A stretch of 64,000 nt of DNA from JAPLKX01 sp035530195. Its GTDB lineage: Bacteria > Hydrogenedentota > Hydrogenedentia > Hydrogenedentales > SLHB01. Below, piece after piece: positions 29,236 through 38,241 of this stretch (the stretch's first letter is position 1; every line of letters begins with the position of its first letter). Below the pieces are notes generated by a model. That model searched no databases, was not told where the DNA came from, and saw nothing but the letters and a program-made list of their open reading frames with translations. Where the stretch lies: the NCBI GenBank assembly GCA_035530195.1, contig DATKVG010000160.1, positions 11,325-75,324 of the forward strand. Direction: 5' to 3'. A program made the translations under genes and the position numbers.

Positions 29236-32200
29236 ATGGTTTTTCTCAAACCGTCAGTCGGCCTGGTAGTTCTCGCAATCATTCTCTGTGCAGCCGTTTC
29301 TCACGCGGATAAACAGCCTGCCGCCGCCATTGTCTCGCCGCCGGATGCCTCGCACTCCGAGCGCCTCGCCGCCGCCGAGATCCGCCGCTACGTCTACGTC
29401 TGCACGGGCATCCTTCTTCCCATAGTCGACGCCACCCCCGCTTCCGGCGACGTGATCGTCGCTGCTACCGTAGCCAAAGGCCTCGCGCCGCAGGAATACA
29501 CCCTCGTCACGCGGCAGGAAGGCAAGCGGCGCATTCTTCGGCTTGCCGGAGGCAGCGACACCGCCACCCTCTATGCCGCCTATCGGTTCGCCGAGCACCT
29601 CGGCGTCCGCTTCTATATGCACGGCGACGTCATTCCCGACAAGCGCGTCAAGTTCGAAATCCCCGCCGTGAACGAGCAGGCCAAGCCGCTGTTCGAGTTG
29701 CGCGGCATCCAGCCGTTCCACGATTTCCCCGAAGGCCCGGACTGGTGGAACACCGACCAGTACAAGGCCATCCTGTCGCAACTTCCAAAAATGCGCATGA
29801 ACTTTTTCGGCCTCCACACGTATCCCGAAGACCGGCCCGCCGCGGAACCGACCGTCTGGATCGGCATGCCCGAACACTGCAACGAGGACGGCTCCGTCAA
29901 CGCCTCGTACCCGTCCCTTTATTACAATACGGCGATGACGGCCGGCTGGGGGTTCGGCGCGAAGAAAACCAGCGACTACAAGATGGGCGCGGCCGCCCTG
30001 TACGACAGGGACGGCTACGGCAGCGACGCCATTCGCGGGTTCGAGCCACGGCCCGAAGCCGATCCCGACTGCAACGCACTGTTCGACCGGACGGGCGTAA
30101 TGTTCCGCGACGCGTTCGACCACGCGCGTGCGCTCGGGATCAAGACGTGCGTCGGGACGGAGACGCCGCTGGTGGCGCCGCGCCGGGTTCAGGCGCGGGT
30201 GGGGCACGTCAATCCGGCGTTCGAGGTGCAGGGCGGCAACGTCGCCGCGTACGGCGCGCCCATCGAGGGCACCGAGGACGACGCCGTGTACCAGACGTGC
30301 CGCTGGAGCCTCAACGGATACACCTTCCCCGTTCCCGACGGCTCGTATACGGTGCGGCTCATGTTTTGCGAAACCCACTACGATATTCCCGGCGCGCGTG
30401 TGTTCAATGTCAGCGTGCAGGGCCGGAGAGTCATTGAAAAGCTGGACGTTTTCGCAAAAGTCGGAAAAAACGTTGCGCTCGATTACGCGTTTGACAACAT
30501 AAAACCTGTCGATGGCCGTATCGCCATCACGTTCGAGCCGGTCGTCGAGAACCCGTTCATCGCCGGCATCGAAATCGTGGGCGCTGACAAGACTATCAGA
30601 GTGAATTGTGGTGGGCCCGCGTTGAAAGACTTCATGGCGGATACCGGGGACTTGGTTGTTGCGCCGGACGACGTGCAGCGGCTGTACGAGGGCATGTTCA
30701 CCCGCATCATGCGCGCGTATCCCATCGATTACTACTGGTTCTGGACGCCCGAGGGCTGGACGTGGCAAGGCACGAGCGAAGCCACGGTGCAGGCCACCAT
30801 CGACGACATTAACCTGGCGCGGGCAGGCGCGTCGGCCGTGGGCGCGCCGTTCCAACTGGCGACGTGCGGCTGGGTGCTTGGCCCGCAGTACGATCGCGCC
30901 CTGTTCGACAAGGTCCTGCCCAAGGACATGCCCGTAAGCTGCATCAACCGGCAGGTCGGCCACGAGCCCGTCGACCCGGGGTTCGCCAACGTCCAGGGGC
31001 GGGGCAAGTGGGCCATTCCGTGGCTCGAAGACGACCCCGCGCTCCACTCGCCGCAGCTTTGGGCGGGCCGAATGCGGCGCGACGCGTGCGACGCGCTGAC
31101 GTACGGCTGCACGGGCCTGATGGGCATCCACTGGCGCACCCGGATTCTCTCGCCGAACGTTTCCGCGCTCGCGCAGGCGGCGTGGTCGCAGGAGTTCGAC
31201 GACCCGCGGCCGTCGCGCGAGGGCGTCGAGGGCGGCGGGTCGGCCACCGCGAAGGCAAAAGAGTTCACGGATACCGACAACGACGCCCTCTACCGCACCG
31301 CCCGCAAAGACGTGAACGCCTACCATATCCTCGTTCCCAACGGCCGATACCGCGTCACGCTCCAGTTCTGCGAGCCGGAGCACGCCGAGATCGGCAAGCG
31401 CGTGTTCGACGTCAAGCTCGAAGGCGAGACGGTTCTAACGCGGCTGGACATCTTCGAGCACGTCGGCAGCGGCCGCGCGCTTGATTTCGAGTTCGGCGGA
31501 GTCGCCGTCAAAGACGGCCGGATGGACATCGAGTTTGTCAGGAGGGTCGACGTGCCGTGCATCGCGGCGGTCTCGGTTGAAGGCGCCAACGCCAAACGGC
31601 GGATCAACTGCGGCGGCCCGGCCTTGGCCGATTACGAAAAAGACCTCGAGCCAATTGACCTGTTTATCCCGGCGGCCGACTTTTATGCGGACTGGGCGCG
31701 GGCCGAATTCGGGCCGAACGTCGCCGGCAAGACCGCCAAGATTTTCGCCCGGATCGACTGCCACCTGCCGCGCCCGTCCGACTGGACCGACGGCCCCGGC
31801 GGGTACCGGCCCGACAACGCGCCGTGGTCACGCGTCGAGAAAGACTATGCGTACGTCGACGAGTTTGCGGGCTTGCGCAAGAAGGTCAAGAGCCCCGGCC
31901 ACCTCGATCGGTTCGATTACTGGCTGGCCAACTTCCGGTTCATGCGTGCGTCGGCGCGGATGAAATGCGCGTGGGGCGCGTTCAACAAGGCCCTCGGCAA
32001 GGCCAAACAGGCTCCCGCCGCCGAGCAGGCCCGGCTCGCGCGCGACGAGGCGGTGCCCGCCCGGGTCGAACTGGTTGGCGCGGTGCGCGAAATGTACGCC
32101 GAGTTGCTCAAAACCGTCAGCACCACCGGCGAGATGGGCTCGATCACCAACCTCGAACAGCACACGCTACCGCATGTGATCGAAAAGCCGGGCGTAGAGC

Positions 32201-32556
32201 TTGAGGCGCTGCTCGGCGGGCCGCTCCCGCCCGAAGCGCAACTCCCGGCCGATTACGCCGGCCCGGCCCGCATCATCGTGCCGGTCGTCCGCACCTCGCT
32301 CGAGCAGGGTGAGCCGCTCAACATCGTCGCCACCGTCCTGGCCGAGATGCCGCCCGGGTCCGTGTCGCTATACTGGCGGCCGCTGGGCCAAGGCGAGTTC
32401 ACCGAAGTCCCGCTTGCTCACGTCGCCCGCGCCATGTACGCGACCATGCTGTCCGTGAATGAAGACATCGAGTACTACATCAAAGCCGCCGACGCCGTAT
32501 GGCCTGCAACGGCCCCGGAGTTGAACCAGACTCTAGTTGTCGTTGCGGACAGTTGA
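29236..32556 (+). CDS. Secreted GH67N/DUF4838-like protein with two malectin-like domains
   Basis: A 1106-residue exported protein (MVFLKPSVGLVVLAIILCAAVSHA). Residues ~35-130 resemble the alpha-glucuronidase N-terminal domain (SERLAAAEIRRYVYVCTG, LYAAYRFAEHLGVRFY). A barrel-like part follows (PFHDFPEGPDWWNTDQYKAIL). Two malectin-like carbohydrate-binding modules are inserted, at about 325-460 and 668-795, each with the YTVRLMFCETHYD / YRVTLQFCEPEHAE pattern and FVNCGGPA-type ends (VNCGGPALKDF, INCGGPALADY). The last 100 residues look like a sugar-hydrolase accessory domain. GGGGAGA at 29222-29228 supports this start. Enzyme activity is unproven. Confidence 0.75.
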   Translation: MVFLKPSVGLVVLAIILCAAVSHADKQPAAAIVSPPDASHSERLAAAEIRRYVYVCTGILLPIVDATPASGDVIVAATVAKGLAPQEYTLVTRQEGKRRILRLAGGSDTATLYAAYRFAEHLGVRFYMHGDVIPDKRVKFEIPAVNEQAKPLFELRGIQPFHDFPEGPDWWNTDQYKAILSQLPKMRMNFFGLHTYPEDRPAAEPTVWIGMPEHCNEDGSVNASYPSLYYNTAMTAGWGFGAKKTSDYKMGAAALYDRDGYGSDAIRGFEPRPEADPDCNALFDRTGVMFRDAFDHARALGIKTCVGTETPLVAPRRVQARVGHVNPAFEVQGGNVAAYGAPIEGTEDDAVYQTCRWSLNGYTFPVPDGSYTVRLMFCETHYDIPGARVFNVSVQGRRVIEKLDVFAKVGKNVALDYAFDNIKPVDGRIAITFEPVVENPFIAGIEIVGADKTIRVNCGGPALKDFMADTGDLVVAPDDVQRLYEGMFTRIMRAYPIDYYWFWTPEGWTWQGTSEATVQATIDDINLARAGASAVGAPFQLATCGWVLGPQYDRALFDKVLPKDMPVSCINRQVGHEPVDPGFANVQGRGKWAIPWLEDDPALHSPQLWAGRMRRDACDALTYGCTGLMGIHWRTRILSPNVSALAQAAWSQEFDDPRPSREGVEGGGSATAKAKEFTDTDNDALYRTARKDVNAYHILVPNGRYRVTLQFCEPEHAEIGKRVFDVKLEGETVLTRLDIFEHVGSGRALDFEFGGVAVKDGRMDIEFVRRVDVPCIAAVSVEGANAKRRINCGGPALADYEKDLEPIDLFIPAADFYADWARAEFGPNVAGKTAKIFARIDCHLPRPSDWTDGPGGYRPDNAPWSRVEKDYAYVDEFAGLRKKVKSPGHLDRFDYWLANFRFMRASARMKCAWGAFNKALGKAKQAPAAEQARLARDEAVPARVELVGAVREMYAELLKTVSTTGEMGSITNLEQHTLPHVIEKPGVELEALLGGPLPPEAQLPADYAGPARIIVPVVRTSLEQGEPLNIVATVLAEMPPGSVSLYWRPLGQGEFTEVPLAHVARAMYATMLSVNEDIEYYIKAADAVWPATAPELNQTLVVVADS

Positions 32557-32664
32557 GCCCTCCTAAAAGCGGCAGCAAGCACGCTAAGAGCAGTCGGACT
32601 CCATAACCGGATTTGACTGGGCCTGGCTGCCCCGGCTAGCATGAAGTCTTCAGGAGACCGGTTC

Positions 32665-33279
32665 ATGGAAATTCTCGATTTCACGGTGACGCCGTTTTTT
32701 GTGAACTGCTACGTGGTGAAATCCGGCGGCGAAGCGATTGTGATCGACCCGGGGGACGTTTCGCGGGATCTTTCCCGCTCCCTTACCGACGTCAGCGTGC
32801 GGATGATCGTCAATACCCATTGCCACTGCGACCATTGCGGGGGCAACGCCGCACTCATCCGCGACACCCACGCCCCGCTCGCCATTCACGAAGAAGAGCT
32901 CCCGCTCCTGCGGGCGATGGAAGTGCAGGCGCAGATGTTCGGCATCAGCGTCACGCCGTCGCCCATGCCCGACCAGTATCTCAAGGAAGGCGACACCGTC
33001 ACCGTCGGCTCGGTCGAGCTGAAAGTGGTCCATGCGCCCGGCCACAGCCCCGGGCACATCATGCTCTCGGGCGACGGGTTTGTTTTTGATGGCGACGTGG
33101 TGTTCGCGGGCTCGATAGGCCGCACCGACCTGCCCGGTGGCGATTATCACCAACTCATGCGGTCGATTCAGTCCAAAGTGCTGACCCTGCCCGATCGCAC
33201 CGTCGTGTATCCCGGCCACGGCCCCGCCACAACGGTTGGCGAGGAGCGCCGCCACAACCCGTTCCTTACCGGACTATGA
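32665..33279 (+). CDS. Metallo-beta-lactamase-fold hydrolase (glyoxalase II-like)
   Basis: A 204-residue MBL-fold protein. The metal motif is NTHCHCDHCGG (THxHxDH type) at about 52-62, followed by HAPGHSPGH with the next His ligand, DGDVVFAGSIGRTDLPGG with the bridging Asp, and VYPGHGPATT. It resembles YcbL-type class-II glyoxalases, which open S-lactoylglutathione or similar thioesters. GGAG at 32652-32655 supports the ATG at 32665; an in-frame ATG lies at 32641. Cytoplasmic, overlapping the next gene by ATGA. Confidence 0.9.
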   Translation: MEILDFTVTPFFVNCYVVKSGGEAIVIDPGDVSRDLSRSLTDVSVRMIVNTHCHCDHCGGNAALIRDTHAPLAIHEEELPLLRAMEVQAQMFGISVTPSPMPDQYLKEGDTVTVGSVELKVVHAPGHSPGHIMLSGDGFVFDGDVVFAGSIGRTDLPGGDYHQLMRSIQSKVLTLPDRTVVYPGHGPATTVGEERRHNPFLTGL

Positions 33280-35255
33280 TGCCGCTGGCGGTTGTCCTTA
33301 TAGGCGCGTTCGCTGCCGCGCCGGAAGTCTACGTCGCGATCGCGCCCGACCAGCCCGCCCCGCATATCTACATCGGCGACCCGCTCATCCTCGAGTTTCG
33401 CGCGGACAGGGACTGCACGGTGTCCGTCGAAGCGGAGATTCGCCCCGAGTTTCCCGGCGACACGATAGTGGTCGAGCTCGGCGACATCCGCCTGCAGGCC
33501 AACAGCCCCCACTGGTGCACCATCGACAGCGTGCCCGACATCCGCGGCCGCTATTTCCTCACTACCCGGTTCAAGTATCCCGAGGGCCTGCCCGAACGCG
33601 CCGGCGCGTTCTGCCGGATTGACCGGCCCGGCCCCGGCCCCGCGCCGGCCGCGCCCGTGTGTGCCGCCGTCGACATGCTGACGGCTTCGCAGCGGCTCGC
33701 GCTCCTCACCGCGGGCGTCAAGGTTGTTCGAATCGATGTAACTGGCGAGGCCGATTATCCCAAAGTGGAAGCCGCGCTGGCCGTCCCGTTCCAGGTGATG
33801 GTGCGCCTGCGGCAGGCCGACCCGGCCCTGTGCGAAGCGGTTGCGCGACAGTGGCACGACCGGGTGTACGGCTGGCAACTCGACTCGGGCGGGTCAACGG
33901 ACGCGTTTTCCCCGATGGCCAAAGCGCTCCGTGCAGGCGGCACGCGCAGCCCGATAGCCGCGGTCGTGCCCGACGCTGCAACGCTGACGGCGATGCTCGA
34001 CGCGGGGCTGGGGAAAAGTATCGACGCGGTCGCGGTCGATCCCGCGCCTGCCGGCAACGTATTGCGCGAAGCGCGTGGCGCGGCCGAACGCGCCGGCTAC
34101 GAGCGAATCGAGATCCAGGCCTGCATTCCGGCCCCGGCGCAGGATCAGCCGGGCGCGGGCGCTTTTCTGGCCCGGCAGGGGCTGGATTTGATTGCATCGG
34201 GCGCGTCGCTGCTGGTGTTCGACGCGGGGCTCGTCGCCGGCGACAGCGCGCTTGGACCGGCGTTCGCCTATCTTGACGCCATGGCCCATCTCCTGGCTGG
34301 CGCTTCTTACGTCGGGCCGCTTAACGTTGAGGGCGGGGCGACGGTTCAGGTGTTCCGCGCGCGGGACCGGTGGATCGTCGCCGCGTGGTGCGCCGCCGGC
34401 GAGGCGTCCCTCACCGCCGGCAAGGCCGAGGTCGCCGGCAAGGCCGAGGTTGCCGGCGAGGCCGAGGTCGCCATACCCTCGGAAAACGCCACTGCCCTCG
34501 ATCTTCACGACGCGCGCAACAATCCCCTTACGTGTCCCGCGCCGGTGAACGGCGCCATCGTGTTGCGGGCCGGGGCCGAGCCGATGTTCCTGGCGGGAAA
34601 AGGCGGGCCGGTCTTACAGGCGACGGCCCTGAGCGAGGCGCGCAAAGAAGCGGAAGCATTCTGTAACTCGGAAGAGATTGGCAAACATGTCGTGAAAGAG
34701 GCGGTGGAAGTTGTCCGAAAAGCTAGCACGGTCGAGAGCAGTAAACGGGCCGATTTTTTGAACCTGCTCCAGGTTTTCCCGTACCTGGAGACGCAGTGGC
34801 ACGCGGGGCCGATCCCGAGAAGCGTTGCGGTGCCGGCGCTGGCGCGGCTGGCGCGGCTGGCGCGGGCGCTGTGCGTGGCCGAGCATGAGCGGGGCGAGCC
34901 GTTCGTCGAACCGCTGCAAAGCACGCTGGCCTCCTGCGGCCAGTATCAAAGCCGGTACCTGACAGGGTCCGCGGGGCCGGATGATGGCCACGAACGGCCG
35001 GACTGGCTGCTCGACGAGGTGTCGCGCCTGATGGCCGAGGCGGAATCCCTCGCCAGCCAGGGTAGGACCATCGAAGCGAGCGCGGTCGGCGCGTTGGCCG
35101 AATGGCGCGCGCAGGCGCTCGAAATCTCCGCCAGGGCCGAGCCGCTGTCCGCGCCCGAGAAGGTGAAACCCGTGCCCGAGGCCAAAAAAGAGCAACCCAA
35201 GCCGGTCGAGCCGCCCAAGAAGACCACGTCAAAGAAGAAAACCAGCAAGAAATAG
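33276..35255 (+). CDS. Hypothetical exported protein with Lys-rich C-terminus
   Basis: A 659-residue protein of no recognised family. A short signal-like N-terminus (MMPLAVVLIGAFAAAPEV) precedes a beta-rich domain, then an alpha/beta stretch with barrel-like rhythm (VKVVRIDVTGEADYP, RVYGWQLDSGGSTDAF, KSIDAVAVDPAPAGN) reminiscent of glycosidase barrels but with no catalytic pair that can be assigned. Residues ~380-400 hold a perfect-to-near-perfect 6-residue repeat (AGKAEV). A helical region follows and the protein ends in a basic tail (KKTTSKKKTSKK). Translationally coupled to the MBL gene by ATGA. Confidence 0.6.
   Translation: MMPLAVVLIGAFAAAPEVYVAIAPDQPAPHIYIGDPLILEFRADRDCTVSVEAEIRPEFPGDTIVVELGDIRLQANSPHWCTIDSVPDIRGRYFLTTRFKYPEGLPERAGAFCRIDRPGPGPAPAAPVCAAVDMLTASQRLALLTAGVKVVRIDVTGEADYPKVEAALAVPFQVMVRLRQADPALCEAVARQWHDRVYGWQLDSGGSTDAFSPMAKALRAGGTRSPIAAVVPDAATLTAMLDAGLGKSIDAVAVDPAPAGNVLREARGAAERAGYERIEIQACIPAPAQDQPGAGAFLARQGLDLIASGASLLVFDAGLVAGDSALGPAFAYLDAMAHLLAGASYVGPLNVEGGATVQVFRARDRWIVAAWCAAGEASLTAGKAEVAGKAEVAGEAEVAIPSENATALDLHDARNNPLTCPAPVNGAIVLRAGAEPMFLAGKGGPVLQATALSEARKEAEAFCNSEEIGKHVVKEAVEVVRKASTVESSKRADFLNLLQVFPYLETQWHAGPIPRSVAVPALARLARLARALCVAEHERGEPFVEPLQSTLASCGQYQSRYLTGSAGPDDGHERPDWLLDEVSRLMAEAESLASQGRTIEASAVGALAEWRAQALEISARAEPLSAPEKVKPVPEAKKEQPKPVEPPKKTTSKKKTSKK
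34416..34469 (+). repeat. 18-bp in-frame tandem repeat, three units
   Basis: Units of GCCGGCAAGGCCGAGGTC at 34416-34433, 34434-34451 and 34452-34469, with 1-2 changes between copies, encode AGKAEV/AGEAEV within the hypothetical protein. Such arrays often vary in copy number. Confidence 0.9.
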
Positions 35256-35271
35256 CGCGAGGAGACAACCC

Positions 35272-36243
35272 ATGAACTGCATTGGAGTCCTCACCAGCGG
35301 CGGCGACTCGCCCGGGATGAACGCCGCCATCCGGGCCGTCGTGCGCACCGCCATCGCCGCCGGGGCAAAAGTGTTCGGCATCGAGCGGGGCTACCAGGGC
35401 CTGATCGAAGGGAGCATAACGCCGCTCGAGCTCCGGTCGGTCAGTGGCATCATCAGCCGGGGCGGCACGATCCTCAGGACGGCCCGGTGCCGGGAATTCT
35501 TCGAGCCCGAAGGCCGGGCCAAGGCCGCGGCACAACTCAAAAGCCACGGTATCGAAGGGTTGGTTGTGATCGGCGGCGACGGGTCGTACCAGGGCGCGGA
35601 AAAACTCCACGCCGAGCACGGGATCAGGTGCATCGGCATGCCCGGAACCATCGACAACGATATCGGCGGCACCGATTTCACCATCGGCTACGACACCGCG
35701 CTGAACACGGCCGTCGAAGCCATCGACCGAATCAGAGACACCGCCGCGTCACACGGCCGGATATTCTTTGTCGAAGTCATGGGCCGCCACAGTGGGTACC
35801 TCGCCATGATGGCCGGAATCGCGGGCGGCGCCGAAGAAATTCTCGTGCCTGAAACGCCTACCGACATCAACGAGGTGGTTCAAAACATCCGCGACGGCCG
35901 CGCCCGCGGTAAGACCAGCAGTATCGTGGTGGTAGCCGAGGGCGATGATGCCGGCAGAGCCATCGACGTTGCCAAGAAGTTCGCCGAGGTCTCCGAGTTC
36001 AAAGACTACCGGGTCGCCGTGATCGGCCACCTGCAGCGCGGCGGCACGCCCACCGCGTTTGACCGGATCCTCGCGGGCCGGCTGGGCGTGCGTGCGGTCG
36101 AGGCCCTGCTCGATGGCCAAACGGGCATGATGACGGGCGTGATCGGCAACGAGGTCGAGTTGCGCCCGCTGTCCGAAGCCTGGGAAAGCCGCACGCGGTT
36201 CGACCCGACGCTGCTGCGCGTCGCGCACGTGCTGGCCACATGA
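35272..36243 (+). CDS. pfkA: ATP-dependent 6-phosphofructokinase
   Basis: A 323-residue PFK of group A. It phosphorylates fructose 6-phosphate in glycolysis. GVLTSGGDSPGMN is at 5-17, GGDGS at about 101-105 (the Gly-Asp-Gly form typical of ATP rather than pyrophosphate enzymes), the catalytic PGTIDND at 124-130, the substrate site MGRHSGY, and VIGHLQRGGTPTAFDR near the end. GAGGAG at 35258-35263 precedes the ATG. The VOC gene overlaps its stop (ATGA). A short hypothetical gene precedes, so the cluster is MBL - hypothetical - pfkA - VOC. Confidence 0.95.
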   Translation: MNCIGVLTSGGDSPGMNAAIRAVVRTAIAAGAKVFGIERGYQGLIEGSITPLELRSVSGIISRGGTILRTARCREFFEPEGRAKAAAQLKSHGIEGLVVIGGDGSYQGAEKLHAEHGIRCIGMPGTIDNDIGGTDFTIGYDTALNTAVEAIDRIRDTAASHGRIFFVEVMGRHSGYLAMMAGIAGGAEEILVPETPTDINEVVQNIRDGRARGKTSSIVVVAEGDDAGRAIDVAKKFAEVSEFKDYRVAVIGHLQRGGTPTAFDRILAGRLGVRAVEALLDGQTGMMTGVIGNEVELRPLSEAWESRTRFDPTLLRVAHVLAT

Positions 36244-36641
36244 CCATGCGCTGGGCCAACGACCATATCGCGTTCGAGGTGGCTGATCTCGAGGCGGCCA
36301 TCGAATTTTACGCCGGTGTGTTCGGCATGGAATTGATGTTCAAAGAAGTCGACCGCGAGCACGGCGAGGCGTTTGCATTCTTCGCGCTCGACGGCGGCAA
36401 CCTGGAACTGCTCGAGCGGCTCGACGGGGACGTTCCGGAACGGCAGGGGAGGGGCGAGCCGGGGCCGCCATGGTGCCCTCACCTCGCCCTAAGGACGGAC
36501 GATCTGGACGAGGTGGCAGCAATGCTTCAACGGCACAACGTGCCGGTCGTTCACGGGCCGCTCGAGATCCCCGGCAAAGTCCGGTGGCTATACGCCGCCG
36601 ATCCTGACGGCAACATTATCGAATTTGTGCAATGGACATAA
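36240..36641 (+). CDS. VOC-family (glyoxalase/dioxygenase superfamily) protein
   Basis: A 133-residue paired beta-alpha-beta-beta-beta protein: NDHIAFEVADLEAAIEFYAGVFGMEL, then FALDGGNLELLE, PHLALRTDDLDEVAAML and YAADPDGNIIEFVQW. His9, Glu56 (LELLE), His80 and Glu129 are candidate metal ligands. With the MBL glyoxalase II-like gene close by, methylglyoxal detoxification during high glycolytic flux is an attractive reading, but fosfomycin- or dioxygenase-type activity fits the fold equally. ATGA overlap with pfkA. Confidence 0.85.
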   Translation: MTMRWANDHIAFEVADLEAAIEFYAGVFGMELMFKEVDREHGEAFAFFALDGGNLELLERLDGDVPERQGRGEPGPPWCPHLALRTDDLDEVAAMLQRHNVPVVHGPLEIPGKVRWLYAADPDGNIIEFVQWT

Positions 36642-36690
36642 CGTCTCAATGGGCTGGCCGGATATAGGGCGTCGAAAGGAGGGGTCGGAA

Positions 36691-38121
36691 ATGTCGAGAA
36701 TTAAATCTCACTGCGATCGTTGTGGCGGGTGTGGACCGGCCATGAACCGGCGTAATTTTCTTGCCGCAGCGAGTGGCGCGGCATTTGCGACGGGGCTGGC
36801 CCCACTGGATTTCGCGTCGTCGCTGTTTGGGGCGACCGCCCCTGCGCCTGCCGGTAAAGCGGTTGTGCACGTGGTCTTCGTGAGACCGCTGAAGACGCCG
36901 GCGATCAGTTGGCCGGGCGGCCAGACGGATGTAGCCGCAATGCAGGCGCTGTTCACGAAAACGATCACGGATGCCGCGGAAAAACTGGGGGTTCAGCTCG
37001 ATGTGAAATCCGCACCCCTCGAAAATAAGGACGGGATCAACGCCTATCTCGAAGCCATTAAGGGGACTCCCCCGGACGGGTTGCTGGTGTGCGCGATGGA
37101 GTTGACCCACTGGCCCGAAGTGCTCCACCTTGTGGAGAATCGCGGGCCGGTACCGACGGTTGTGTACAGTCATCTGACGGCATTTACGGGGAATATGCAG
37201 CCGACCCGGCAAGTGCCGAACACGTTTGTCGGCGCGACGCCTGATGTGAATTGGCTCGAGTTCGCGCTCAGGATGCTGAACACCGTGTGGCGCATGAAGA
37301 ACACACGGCTGGCCGTTATAACGAAAGACGAGTCGAAGGATGTCGTGGCGGACGCGTTTGGGACGACGCTGCACATGATCCCGGCGGCCCGGTTTGACGA
37401 GGAACTCGCCACGGTCGATGCCACCGACGAGGTGAAGGCGATGGCCGATCGCTATGCGGCCGAGGCACAAGAGATCGTTGAACCGACGAAAGCGGACATC
37501 ATTGACGCCGCAAGGAACTACATTGTGTGCCGGCGCATCCTCGAAGCCGAGAATTGCCAGGGACTCTCTTATGCCTGTCTTGGACGGCCCAACCCCGTGT
37601 GCATCGCATTTTCGCGGTTGCTCGATGAAGGCATCGTAGCGGGCTGCGAAGCGGATGTGGATGCGGCCTTGTCCATGCTATTGACGCAGTCGCTATTCGA
37701 TCGATCCGGGTTCATCCAGGATCCGTCGCCGAATACGGTGTCGAACACCCTGATCGGCGCCCATTGCACCAGCCCCACGAAACTTGAGGGGTTTGCCAGT
37801 TCCTATCGGGCGCCATATAAGCTCCGCTCTTACCATACGCGGACCGGCGCCTGCATGGAAGTGCTGTGGCCGGTTGGCCGCGAGGTCACCGTAATGAAGT
37901 TCATCAAGCCGGACAAGATCGTGCTGGGTTCCGGCCGGGTGGTGTCGAACATTATGCAACCGCCCAGCGGTTGTTGCCGTACCGCCGTCGAGATCACGGT
38001 CGACGGTGTCGAGGATATGGATCTAGCCAAAGGTTTCCACCAGCTTTTTATTTTGGGCAATCTCGAGCGCGGCTTCCGGGCGTATTGCCAACTGGCCGGG
38101 ATTAAGGCGGTGCACATTTGA
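36691..38121 (+). CDS. Tat-exported L-fucose/L-arabinose isomerase-fold protein
   Basis: A 476-residue protein whose N-terminus has a Cys cluster (CDRCGGCG at about 8-15), a Tat signal NRRNFLAAASG, and then an alpha/beta domain that resembles the FucI/AraA fold (GLLVCAMELTHWPEVLHLVENRGPVPTVVY; late segment TGACMEVLWPVGREVTVMKF, GCCRTAVEITVDGVEDM). Isomerases of this fold are cytoplasmic and Mn-dependent, so export is unusual; metal ligands are not obvious. AAAGGAGGGG at 36675-36684 gives the start. It stands 49 bases after the VOC gene. A periplasmic sugar-binding or sensing role is as possible as isomerase activity. Confidence 0.62.
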   Translation: MSRIKSHCDRCGGCGPAMNRRNFLAAASGAAFATGLAPLDFASSLFGATAPAPAGKAVVHVVFVRPLKTPAISWPGGQTDVAAMQALFTKTITDAAEKLGVQLDVKSAPLENKDGINAYLEAIKGTPPDGLLVCAMELTHWPEVLHLVENRGPVPTVVYSHLTAFTGNMQPTRQVPNTFVGATPDVNWLEFALRMLNTVWRMKNTRLAVITKDESKDVVADAFGTTLHMIPAARFDEELATVDATDEVKAMADRYAAEAQEIVEPTKADIIDAARNYIVCRRILEAENCQGLSYACLGRPNPVCIAFSRLLDEGIVAGCEADVDAALSMLLTQSLFDRSGFIQDPSPNTVSNTLIGAHCTSPTKLEGFASSYRAPYKLRSYHTRTGACMEVLWPVGREVTVMKFIKPDKIVLGSGRVVSNIMQPPSGCCRTAVEITVDGVEDMDLAKGFHQLFILGNLERGFRAYCQLAGIKAVHI

Positions 38122-38241
38122 GCGGATGCAGCAAATGCGCCAAAACCATCGAAGAGGCCTTTTCCTAGAATCATGGAGTTAGACCTGGTGTTTGGGTGGA
38201 TGTATAATCGCTGAAACGGCGGCATAGCGAGCGCGGCTGAT

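Noticed and set aside
29254..31383. 709-codon open frame on the minus strand
   Set aside because: Lies fully opposite the malectin-containing secreted protein; composition (Arg/Val/His-rich) and lack of motifs mark it as a shadow.
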